From Clostridiales bacterium DTU092 (GTDB taxonomy: Bacteria > Bacillota > Clostridia > Caldicoprobacterales > Caldicoprobacteraceae): a DNA stretch of 7,964 nt. The notes beneath the pieces are model-generated. The model was not told the DNA's origin. It did not search any database and saw nothing but the letters and a program-made list of their open reading frames with translations. Both the position numbers and the translations under genes were made by a program. The DNA is taken from NCBI GenBank assembly GCA_001513505.1, contig LFTM01000222.1, positions 1,047 through 9,010 of the forward strand. Direction: 5' to 3'. Shown one piece after another: positions 1 through 5,818 of this stretch. Every line of letters begins with the position of its first letter. The stretch's first letter is position 1.

Positions 1-105
1 CGCATCATAGATTGAAAGAACTGCTCCTCCCGGAAACCCAAAGATGGTATCCACATTCTGTTCCCTTAAACATTCCACTACCGCTTGTGCTCCCGTAATT
101 TTCAT
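1..105 (-). CDS. ilvB: Acetolactate synthase large subunit, N-terminal fragment (cut by window edge)
   Basis: The 35 visible codons begin MKITGAQAVVECL and contain FGFPGGAVLSIYDA, the N-terminal signature of the thiamine-diphosphate-dependent large subunit of acetolactate synthase. This enzyme condenses pyruvate with pyruvate or 2-oxobutyrate as the first common step of branched-chain amino acid synthesis. The rest of the protein, usually about 550 residues, lies beyond position 1. The ATG at 105 is preceded by GGGAGG (115-120) with a 9-nt spacer. An ATG at 110 hits a stop after two codons and can be excluded. The gene sits directly behind a T-box leader, which is the usual control of ilv/leu operons in Firmicutes and agrees with the assignment. 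Other ThDP decarboxylases share this N-terminal fold, but the motif wording and the T-box favour ilvB. Confidence 0.9.
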   Translation of the reverse strand, partial: MKITGAQAVVECLREQNVDTIFGFPGGAVLSIYDA

Positions 106-149
106 GCCATCTAACCTCCCTGCTGTAAAAAAATTTAAAAAATTGTATG

Positions 150-182
150 AAAAAACCCTTCATCCCTCATGGGACGAAAGGT
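150..182 (-). terminator. Intrinsic terminator of the ilvB T-box leader
   Basis: On the minus strand ACCTTTCGTCCC (171-182) pairs with GGGATGAAGGGT (155-166) across a 4-nt loop. This gives a 12-bp stem with two G-U pairs, followed by a run of U. The 5' arm includes the sequence that would alternatively pair with the T-box to form the antiterminator, so the two structures exclude each other. This is the OFF state when the cognate tRNA is charged. Confidence 0.92.
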
Positions 183-434
183 CTTCTTTCGCGGTACCAC
201 CCATATTCACCATTGCTTCGCAGCAAATGGCCTCACCAGGATACGGCCCAAATCAGGCTTATATCCCTGTGCTGTAACGGGCACATCCCGTCAGGGCCTA
301 CTGTTACTTCAGCCCGGCAGCTCCGGGACGAGAGTCAGCCATTTCCCCGGGTACCGGTTCGCAGCATCCACCGGCTCTCTGCAACCCATCAGGAAAAGCT
401 AAGTTTCCCTTCATCGCCTTTTTTTGAGTATATT
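150..434 (-). ncRNA. T-box riboswitch leader of ilvB, probable leucine specifier
   Basis: Read on the minus strand, this leader has the T-box parts in the right order. The AGAGAG box is at 375-380, followed by a GGTGGATGCTGCGAACC apical segment of Stem I. The 3' side of Stem I carries the candidate specifier CTC at 330-332, immediately before GTCCCGGAGCTGC. A complex Stem II region lies around 268-308. A Stem III hairpin (CCATT-GC paired with GCAATGG) is at 210-230. The T-box sequence GGGTGGTACCGCG is at 190-202, and a terminator follows. Uncharged tRNA pairs its anticodon with the specifier and its NCCA end with the T-box bulge, which stabilises the antiterminator and permits ilvB transcription. 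CTC is a leucine codon and fits an ilv operon. The specifier was placed by comparison with remembered T-box layouts rather than by folding, so leucine is likely but not proven. Confidence 0.93.
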
Positions 435-440
435 GCGTAT

Positions 441-469
441 ATTGTAATATAAACCAAACGGGAATGCAA
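441..469 (-). promoter_or_regulatory. Sigma-A-type promoter of the ilvB T-box transcript
   Basis: On the minus strand a TTGCAT -35 box (464-469) and a TACAAT -10 box (441-446) are separated by exactly 17 bp. Transcription would start near 434, just upstream of the T-box structure. The promoter lies only about 40 bp beyond the stop codon of the sugar kinase. The 470-509 segment between them is AT-rich and shows no convincing hairpin terminator. Confidence 0.75.
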
Positions 470-509
470 GCGGTTTTTTGAAATTTTTTGCTAAATTTTA
501 CACGGGAGA

Positions 510-2024
510 TTAAACAGAGAGTTTATCAAATATATCCTCCAATGCATAATAACAGCTATCAAATATATCCATCATCTTACGGTATTTATCCTGATTGGAT
601 GGGGTGGGTTGCTGGACATCCTCTATACGGATAAACTTATCAGTGACACTAAAGTCCTTAAACACTCCAATCCCCACACCTGCCGTTATGGCAGCGCCCA
701 TGGAGGTAGCTTCTTCAAGGTAGTTGGGTTTCAGGATCTTTAAGCCATACACATCGGCCAGTATCTGTCTCCATACCCTGCCCTTGGCCCCTCCTCCGAT
801 TACTATCATTTCCTTAATATCCTCATGCTCTTTGAATATACCGAGGATAATGTTCAGATTCATTGTAACCCCTTCGAGGACCGCCCGGAAAAGATCTTCC
901 CTCTTATGTTCCATGGTAAGCCCAATAAACCCTCCCCGGGCATTGGGGTTCCACCTGGGACTTCTTTCCCCCATAAGATACGGCAGGTATATAAGCCCTC
1001 TGGCTCCCACAGGAGACTTTTCAACTGCCTGATTTATAATATCATAAGGGCTGACTCCTTTTTCCTCAGCCTGCAGGCATTCTATTTTACAGATCTCGTT
1101 CTTTAACCAGCTGTATGAGCCGCCGGCAGCCTGCATGGTTCCACAGGGGGATATCTTACCCGGGATTATATGAGCCCAGTTGAAAGTCCTCATCTTTTCA
1201 TCAAAAATAGGTTTGTCGGTGGTAATAGCTATCCATGATGAGGACCCTATATAGTTGTAAGCTATCCCTTCTTCGACGCATCCGGCTCCCACCGCCGAAC
1301 ACAGGCCGTCGCCGCCTCCACATACCACTGCAGTTTTTGTGCTCAGACCGATCTCATCGGCAACCTTACTGCTGACATTTCCCACCACATAGGTTGATTC
1401 TTTGAGAACCGGCAGTTTATCGCCGTCAATTCCCGATGCATCGATAATATCATCCGACCATTCAAAGGTGTTAAGATCCAGAGCATTGGTACCCGATGCA
1501 TCGGAATATTCTGTAACAAATTGACCGGTGAGTTTATAGATAATATAATCCTTTGCATTAAGCATTTTGTATGTATTCCTGTATATTTCCGGCTCATGAT
1601 TCTTAACCCACATCAGCTTTTCAATGCTATATGAGGCGCTGGGTCTGTGTCCCGTAATTCTGTAAAATTCTTGGCTGCCGATCTTTTCTTTTATGGCCCC
1701 GGCTTCCTGTACAGCCCGCATATCAGCCCATATGATGGCATCTCTCAAAGGCACCCCATTTTTATCGACACATAAACAGCCCATCATCTGGCCGCTGAAG
1801 GAAACAGCCAGCACATCCTCCTTATTGATCCCCTCCATAATATTCCTGGTGGTCACACATACAGCCTCCCACCAGTCATCCGCATTCTGTTCAGCCCAGT
1901 TCTGATTGAAATAACGGGTGTCGTAAGAATATACGGCGCTCTTGACCAACTGTCCTTCGGTAGTATATAGGGTCGCTTTGTTACCGGAAGTTCCAAGATC
2001 ATGTGCCAACAAATACTTTGGCAT
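510..2024 (-). CDS. FGGY-family carbohydrate kinase, xylulokinase-like
   Basis: This ATP-dependent sugar kinase of 504 residues has the normal length of xylulokinases and the two actin-like ribonuclease-H-fold domains of the FGGY family. Visible motifs are the N-terminal phosphate loop HDLGTSG (8-14), the sugar-site segment SGQMMG (77-82), WADMR (99-103), GGGDG (236-240) with the predicted catalytic base Asp239, GERSPRW (352-358), and the adenosine-site GGGAKG (410-415) followed by ADVYG and MGAAITAG. Most bacterial xylulokinases read QMHG at the sugar site, and here the His is Met, so the natural ketose may not be D-xylulose. The start at 2024 has a GGGGG ribosome-binding site (2034-2038) 9 nt upstream. 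An in-frame ATG at 2030 would sit only 3 nt from it. It is the last gene of a four-gene operon, 49 bp behind the cupin isomerase, which suggests the ketose product of that or a related step is its substrate. Confidence 0.9.
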   Translation of the reverse strand: MPKYLLAHDLGTSGNKATLYTTEGQLVKSAVYSYDTRYFNQNWAEQNADDWWEAVCVTTRNIMEGINKEDVLAVSFSGQMMGCLCVDKNGVPLRDAIIWADMRAVQEAGAIKEKIGSQEFYRITGHRPSASYSIEKLMWVKNHEPEIYRNTYKMLNAKDYIIYKLTGQFVTEYSDASGTNALDLNTFEWSDDIIDASGIDGDKLPVLKESTYVVGNVSSKVADEIGLSTKTAVVCGGGDGLCSAVGAGCVEEGIAYNYIGSSSWIAITTDKPIFDEKMRTFNWAHIIPGKISPCGTMQAAGGSYSWLKNEICKIECLQAEEKGVSPYDIINQAVEKSPVGARGLIYLPYLMGERSPRWNPNARGGFIGLTMEHKREDLFRAVLEGVTMNLNIILGIFKEHEDIKEMIVIGGGAKGRVWRQILADVYGLKILKPNYLEEATSMGAAITAGVGIGVFKDFSVTDKFIRIEDVQQPTPSNQDKYRKMMDIFDSCYYALEDIFDKLSV

Positions 2025-2073
2025 AATCATTCACCCCCGTATATTTAACTCCCCATAGAATCCCGGGAAGTAA

Positions 2074-2664
2074 CTAATTCTTCCATTTGGGGTTATCAAT
2101 AACGGCAACTTTTCCGTCTTCCTCCACTACAAGCTTTCTGAAGCCTTTTTCCTCAATAGTTCCGTAATCATGCCCTGCATCAGCCCGGAATGCAAAAAAC
2201 ATAACAAAAGGTTCACTACCGGTATTTATACTTCTATGAGCATATCCCGCCGGTACGTATACAGCCTTTCCGGGTGCCAACTCACAAGCGGTCCAGTCAC
2301 CTTCAGTATTTTCCATCAGCAGATATCCCCGTCCACTCAAACAGTAATATATTTCTGCGGTATCCAGAATCTCGTGAAAATGTCCCTTTGTCATAAAATA
2401 CTCGCGTCCTACCTTGCCGGGATATATAACGGTGGTTCCAAAGGCTATATCTCCCGGTGTCCGGGGTATATCCAGCTCATAAAACTCGTAAACCAACGGA
2501 TCCCCTTCTTTTACGAGTTGATGATATGCTTCATCATCAAAGTACATATTTTTCATATCGGAAAGATATCTTCTGGAGGATTCTTTACTGTCCGATAAGC
2601 CTGAATGAATATCAAAATCTATCACAAACGGACTTAAAACGTTAAATTTCTGTTCCCCCGCCAT
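2074..2664 (-). CDS. pgiA: Cupin-type (archaeal-type) glucose-6-phosphate isomerase
   Basis: This 196-residue single-domain cupin belongs to the metal-dependent phosphoglucose isomerase family best known from Pyrococcus and other archaea, which interconverts glucose 6-phosphate and fructose 6-phosphate in the cytosol. It is unrelated in fold to the usual PGI. The metal ligands are visible as His95 and His97 (GHFHE), Glu104 (DTAEIYY) and His143 (YAHRSINTG). Their spacing of 2, 7 and 39 residues is the same as His88/His90/Glu97/His136 of the Pyrococcus furiosus enzyme as I remember it. The C-terminal block ADAGHDYGTIEEKGF...DNPKWK is also characteristic of true cPGIs. The ATG at 2664 has GGTG (2671-2674) 6 nt upstream. 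A GTG at 2673 would place that same sequence inside the gene. Its place between a dehydrogenase and an FGGY kinase suggests it serves a dedicated sugar pathway. It could isomerise another aldose or aldose phosphate. Confidence 0.9.
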   Translation of the reverse strand: MAGEQKFNVLSPFVIDFDIHSGLSDSKESSRRYLSDMKNMYFDDEAYHQLVKEGDPLVYEFYELDIPRTPGDIAFGTTVIYPGKVGREYFMTKGHFHEILDTAEIYYCLSGRGYLLMENTEGDWTACELAPGKAVYVPAGYAHRSINTGSEPFVMFFAFRADAGHDYGTIEEKGFRKLVVEEDGKVAVIDNPKWKN

Positions 2665-2718
2665 AATTATCACCGTCTTTCATAATGATATTTTAACATA
2701 TGAAACTTTATTATTCTA

Positions 2719-3660
2719 TTACCTTATGGTGTGGGCAATCCGTTCCAGCCTGCCAAAGGTCTGAGGATCAATTTTTATATGAAAAACCTCTTCAATGACC
2801 AGTGTCCAACCATATATAAAGTATATCCATCCATCTTCAACATGCAGATTTCTTTCCCGTTTCTGAGCATTTGCCTGGTGAAGAAACTTCAGATCCCCCC
2901 TGTAGTTCAGCTCCCAAACAAGGCTGTTTGGCGGGAACATACTGCCATCCATCAAAGGCGAGCCCGGACGATCCTTTCCCATACCGGTAGCATTAACAAT
3001 GAGGGAATAGGGCTTTAATGTTTTTAGCACTTCGTCATTCTGTCCTGGCTGAGAACACAGATGGTATTCCATTTTAACCCTTGGGTTCATTCCGTCAAGT
3101 TTTTCTCTTGCAGAATCAAGCCTTGGTTTACTTCTGTTGGTTATTATTATTTTCGAAGGCACATCTTCCCCGTGCTCTTCCCTCATAAGGTACGAACTTA
3201 TCGCAAGTGCACTTCCCCCTGCCCCCATGATCATTACCTCGCCACCGTGATCTTTCCAGTAATTTTTCGGAATAAAGGCCTGCATCGCAAAGCCGCTTGA
3301 TATGGGATCCTTGGCATGCCCTTCCAGCCTGCCATGCTTTTTAGAAATTGAGGACAGTTCACCAAACTTAACGGCATATGGATCCAGGTATTCAAACATA
3401 TCCCTGGCAGCGTTATAGATATCGATCTTATGGGTAGTTACCAGAGCTCCCAGTGACAACTCATCTTTTTTTATAAATTCTACAACTTCGCGATAAATTG
3501 ACGGATCAGAGTGGATTTCTATATCAATCCCCTTCAATACCGCATTATCAAGCCCCAGCTCCTTTGCCCAGAGGGGAAAAAGCTTCATAATAGACGAACT
3601 GCCTGTTGTCACACCTATAAAATACATTGTGGGCACAACAGCCTTTTCTGGCAGCTGCAC
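2719..3660 (-). CDS. Shikimate dehydrogenase-like (AroE-fold) NAD(P)-dependent oxidoreductase
   Basis: The protein has 313 residues from the GTG start. Residue numbers here count from the in-frame ATG at 3675. An N-terminal substrate domain carries GVTTGSSSIM (21-30), matching the Ser-x-Ser shikimate site, and VTTHK (79-83), whose Lys83 matches the catalytic lysine. Asp123 (AKDPISSGF) matches the catalytic aspartate. The nucleotide-binding domain shows GAGGSA (151-156), TNRSK (179-183) and NATGMG (228-233). The usual Asn-Thr of AroE's NT motif is replaced around 107-110 (ELSSI), and the C-terminal Gln of the MLxxQ segment is absent (GWIYFIYGW). It is 30-40 residues longer than housekeeping AroE. 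I infer that the lysine/aspartate chemistry is kept but that the substrate is not shikimate; a cyclitol, keto sugar or sugar acid is plausible. It lies second in the operon, away from aromatic biosynthesis genes. Confidence 0.78.
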   Translation of the reverse strand: MQLPEKAVVPTMYFIGVTTGSSSIMKLFPLWAKELGLDNAVLKGIDIEIHSDPSIYREVVEFIKKDELSLGALVTTHKIDIYNAARDMFEYLDPYAVKFGELSSISKKHGRLEGHAKDPISSGFAMQAFIPKNYWKDHGGEVMIMGAGGSALAISSYLMREEHGEDVPSKIIITNRSKPRLDSAREKLDGMNPRVKMEYHLCSQPGQNDEVLKTLKPYSLIVNATGMGKDRPGSPLMDGSMFPPNSLVWELNYRGDLKFLHQANAQKRERNLHVEDGWIYFIYGWTLVIEEVFHIKIDPQTFGRLERIAHTIR

Positions 3661-3663
3661 AAT

Positions 3664-3673
3664 ATCACCTTCC
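3664..3673 (-). promoter_or_regulatory. Ribosome-binding site that favours a GTG start for the AroE-like gene
   Basis: The minus-strand sequence GGAAGGTGAT matches the anti-Shine-Dalgarno complement well and ends a few bases before GTG at 3658-3660, with 7 nt between GG and GTG. The in-frame ATG at 3673-3675 overlaps this site, and its own nearest purine-rich element, AGGA, is 15 nt away. Initiation at the GTG is therefore more likely, although the ATG cannot be excluded. Confidence 0.6.
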
Positions 3674-3706
3674 ATTCATTTCCATGCTAATCCTGTAACA
3701 AATAAT

Positions 3707-4678
3707 CTATTTTCCCTGGTGTAAATCCCTTACAGCAGCTTCCATCAGGATGAAAAATGCCTGTCCTTCCGGTGCTACTCCCGGATAGTCAAAAGTAGGA
3801 GCACCGCATACTCCTTGTACAAAACCGTATTCATCCACCTTGCTGTAAGCAGCTTCTCTCGCTTTATCGGCATATTTGAGGTAGCTTTCATCAATATATC
3901 CTCTTGCAACACCTCTATATATAGCATAAGCCACCATTTGACCTACATTGGTTTCCACAAATGAGCCGGGATCGTCCAGAACATCATGGAAAAGTCCGTC
4001 TTCACGCTGACATGTAACGCATCCATCTATGAGATCCCTCACGTAGGATATCAAATATTCCCTATCCTCAGCCCTGTCAGAAGGCAGCATATCTATAACC
4101 CTGGTTATACCTGCAACAGCCCAGCCGTTTCCAACACCCCAGAAATCCTTCCTTGCAAAATCACCAAGATCGTCATCCCATATGTGGGACAGCAGTTTTT
4201 TGTTTTCATCATAGAGATATTTTCTGAATCCCTTTATCTGCTTCAGAGCCTCGTCTATGTCTCCGTATTTACACAGAAACGGCGGCGCCATGTAATAGGC
4301 ATCAACCCAGACCTGATTCTTAATATTGAAATGAAATATTATTCCATCAACTGTTTTAGGTGCTCTGTATTTCAGATAATAGTACAATTTGTCTGCAGCT
4401 TTTTTAAGACTTTCATCACCGGTTTTTTCAGCCGAAACAATCAATGCCTCTCCTATTGCTGCCGGGTCGTCCACCGACTCGTTTTTCTCCATGACTCCTA
4501 CACGTCCGTCCTTGCTCTTTCTGACCAGCGCAGCCTTACAAAGCTGAACAATCTGGTCGGAAAAACCGTCAAATTCCAGAAGTGCCTGTGCTGTACATCC
4601 CTGTTCCCATTGAAAACGTTGAAATGAAAGAAGTGCAGATTTAACCTTGTTTACAGTTTCATAGTCAACCTTTCTCAT
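3707..4678 (-). CDS. Glycoside hydrolase family 88/105-like protein (six-hairpin, YteR-like)
   Basis: This 323-residue (alpha/alpha)6-barrel protein resembles unsaturated uronyl or rhamnogalacturonyl hydrolases of Pfam Glyco_hydro_88, which remove terminal unsaturated uronic acids from imported pectin or glycosaminoglycan fragments by hydrating the double bond. Recognisable blocks are RFQWEQGCTAQALLEFD (21-37), VWVDAYYMAPPFL (123-135) with Asp126 as the likely catalytic acid, LSHIWDD (163-169), FWGVGNGW (179-186), GSFVETNVGQMVAYAI (238-253) and GVCGAP (289-294). The family usually reads W-x-R-G-N-G-W; here the arginine position is Val, so substrate recognition may differ. No signal peptide is present, so it is cytoplasmic. 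The ATG at 4678 has AGGGG 8 nt upstream; an in-frame ATG at 4714 has no comparable site. It is the first gene of the operon. It could alternatively be a glycosidase of different specificity within the same fold. Confidence 0.8.
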   Translation of the reverse strand: MRKVDYETVNKVKSALLSFQRFQWEQGCTAQALLEFDGFSDQIVQLCKAALVRKSKDGRVGVMEKNESVDDPAAIGEALIVSAEKTGDESLKKAADKLYYYLKYRAPKTVDGIIFHFNIKNQVWVDAYYMAPPFLCKYGDIDEALKQIKGFRKYLYDENKKLLSHIWDDDLGDFARKDFWGVGNGWAVAGITRVIDMLPSDRAEDREYLISYVRDLIDGCVTCQREDGLFHDVLDDPGSFVETNVGQMVAYAIYRGVARGYIDESYLKYADKAREAAYSKVDEYGFVQGVCGAPTFDYPGVAPEGQAFFILMEAAVRDLHQGK

Positions 4679-4806
4679 TGATAATACCCCTTTCATAATA
4701 TTTAAATAAATCATCAGATATGCGAACTAAGAAGCTTTAATGAGACAAATTGTATGAATAGTTTTACCAGCATAAGGTTATTATTCACATAAACGACAGC
4801 ATTTGT

Positions 4807-4826
4807 GTTTACATTATAATGTTAAC
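4807..4826. promoter_or_regulatory. Candidate GntR operator: 20-bp near-perfect palindrome over the operon -10 box
   Basis: The sequence consists of GTTT, then the perfect 12-bp palindrome ACATTATAATGT, then TAAC. Nine of ten position pairs are symmetric, and it has GT...AC ends as in many GntR-family operators. It covers the -10 box (4813-4818) of the minus-strand operon promoter, where binding would block initiation. The neighbouring divergent gene encodes a GntR/UTRA protein, which is the natural candidate ligand. Part of the symmetry comes from the TATAAT-like core, so the assignment is an inference. Confidence 0.5.
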
Positions 4827-4840
4827 TCATAATATGTAAA
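4813..4840 (-). promoter_or_regulatory. Promoter of the four-gene catabolic operon
   Basis: On the minus strand TTTACA (4835-4840) and a perfect TATAAT (4813-4818) are separated by 16 bp. The start would be near 4806, giving an untranslated leader of about 128 nt before the glycosidase gene. A TTGACA at 4843-4848 looks stronger as a -35 box, but 17 bp from it only TTAACA is available as a -10. I see no riboswitch or terminator-like hairpin in the leader (4679-4806). Confidence 0.6.
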
Positions 4841-4902
4841 GTTGTCAACAATTTTTAGCAACATATACAAAATAGACATTAAAAGTTGTGTTATTTAGTT
4901 TA

Positions 4903-4931
4903 TTGACAAATCAAAAAATTTAAAATAATAT
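4903..4931 (+). promoter_or_regulatory. Promoter of the gntR regulator gene
   Basis: A consensus TTGACA (4903-4908) and TAATAT (4926-4931) are separated by 17 bp. The start would be near 4938, about 85 nt before the regulator's ATG. It diverges from the operon promoter, so both transcripts arise from the same AT-rich region and could be controlled together. Confidence 0.6.
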
Positions 4932-4945
4932 TATAATGTAATAAC
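4928..4945. promoter_or_regulatory. Imperfect second copy of the operator-like sequence at the gntR promoter
   Basis: The segment ATATTATAATGTAATAAC shares the 10-mer ATTATAATGT and a following AAC with the palindrome at 4807-4826, although its symmetry is poorer. It covers the -10 and start region of the regulator promoter, which would suit autoregulation. The region is so AT-rich that chance similarity is possible. Confidence 0.3.
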
Positions 4946-4971
4946 ATAGGTATTCTGCTATTATTTTATAT

Positions 4972-4990
4972 TATTACTAAATATTACTAA
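4972..4990 (+). repeat. Tandem 9-bp direct repeat in the gntR leader
   Basis: TATTACTAA occurs at 4972-4980 and again at 4982-4990, a spacing of 10 bp or about one helical turn. It lies in the untranslated leader of the regulator gene, about 35 bp before its ATG. It may be a protein-binding site on one face of the helix or only low-complexity AT sequence. Confidence 0.4.
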
Positions 4991-5023
4991 TGCATTTATT
5001 TTTTGGTGATATGAGGTGAAAAA

Positions 5024-5806
5024 ATGGCAAAGCTGGACATCGTCAATTTTAAATTGGACAAAAATATTCCCATACCACTGTATTATCAATTAAAGCAGCA
5101 GATAATACGGGAAATAACCAATAACCGCTTAAAACCGGGTGATAGTATCCCTACCGAAGAGGAATTTTCAAGGGCTCTGAACATCAGCCGCCCAACTATA
5201 CGTCAGGCGCTGGGCGAACTGGTCAATGAGGGATATATATATAGACTTAAGGGTAAAGGAACATTCGTATCTCCACCAAAAATAGACGAGCTGTTTTTTC
5301 AAAAACTAGAAAGTTTTAACGATGAAATGATAAAAAAAGGGTTAAAACCCTCGACAAGAGTTCTTGACCTCAACGTAATTCCCGGTATTGCCAGAATTAA
5401 TGAGATGCTGAACATCCCATTGGAAGAAAAGCTTGTATACCTCTTCAGGTTAAGATTTGCCAACGACGAACCTATTGTATACGTTGAAACCTATCTGCCA
5501 TATAAAGATTGTCCTGGAATTATTGAAGAGGATTTTACAAGGGGTTCACTTTACCGAATCCTTGAGGAAAAATACAACAAAAGGATAGTAAGGGCAACCA
5601 GGAAAATTGAAGCTGTAAACGCAAGTAAAGAAGATGCAAAACTTCTGGGCATAAAAAATAATGATGCTATTCTTTTTGTGAGAACCGTGGCTTATGACTG
5701 GTACGGAACGCCCACCGAATACTCGGAAGCACGTTACAGAGGCGATCGCAATCAGTTCAGCGTAGACCTGGTAAGATCCAATGGTAATAATCATACTAAT
5801 CAGTAA
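5024..5806 (+). CDS. GntR-family transcriptional regulator, HutC subfamily (UTRA domain)
   Basis: The 260-residue protein has an N-terminal winged helix-turn-helix at about residues 14-84, including PLYYQLKQQI, LKPGDSIPTEEEFSR, the recognition segment SRPTIRQALGELVNEGY and the wing KGKGTFV. A C-terminal UTRA effector domain spans about 90-250, with FQKLESFNDEMIKKGLKPS, RFANDEPIVYVETYLPY and YSEARYRGDRNQFSV. HutC-type regulators are usually dimeric repressors released by a sugar phosphate, amino sugar or other small ligand that binds the UTRA domain. The start is supported by GAGGTG (5013-5018) 5 nt before the ATG. The gene diverges from the catabolic operon and shares its control region, so I infer that it represses that operon and perhaps itself. 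The ligand cannot be read from the sequence. Confidence 0.92.
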   Translation: MAKLDIVNFKLDKNIPIPLYYQLKQQIIREITNNRLKPGDSIPTEEEFSRALNISRPTIRQALGELVNEGYIYRLKGKGTFVSPPKIDELFFQKLESFNDEMIKKGLKPSTRVLDLNVIPGIARINEMLNIPLEEKLVYLFRLRFANDEPIVYVETYLPYKDCPGIIEEDFTRGSLYRILEEKYNKRIVRATRKIEAVNASKEDAKLLGIKNNDAILFVRTVAYDWYGTPTEYSEARYRGDRNQFSVDLVRSNGNNHTNQ

Positions 5807-5818
5807 AACCATAATAGC

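Noticed and set aside
44..452. Plus-strand open frames overlapping the ilvB start and the T-box leader.
   Set aside because: They lie antisense to a well-supported T-box RNA and ilvB, have no ribosome-binding site and resemble no protein family.
4611..4624. TGAAAACGTTGAAA resembling a catabolite response element (cre) inside the first codons of the glycosidase gene.
   Set aside because: The core fits, but the 3' half deviates from the consensus ending in CA, and the sequence is fully explained as coding for the conserved FQRFQWEQ segment.
3986..4627. Long plus-strand open frame (213 codons) opposite the glycosidase gene.
   Set aside because: It is a shadow of the minus-strand gene: its composition is Cys- and Ile-rich without domain motifs, it has no ribosome-binding site, and the minus-strand frame has clear family motifs.
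4843..4848. Consensus TTGACA on the minus strand considered as the -35 box of the catabolic operon.
   Set aside because: At 17 bp only a poor -10 (TTAACA) is available, and the perfect TATAAT would be 24 bp away; TTTACA at 16 bp is the better partner.
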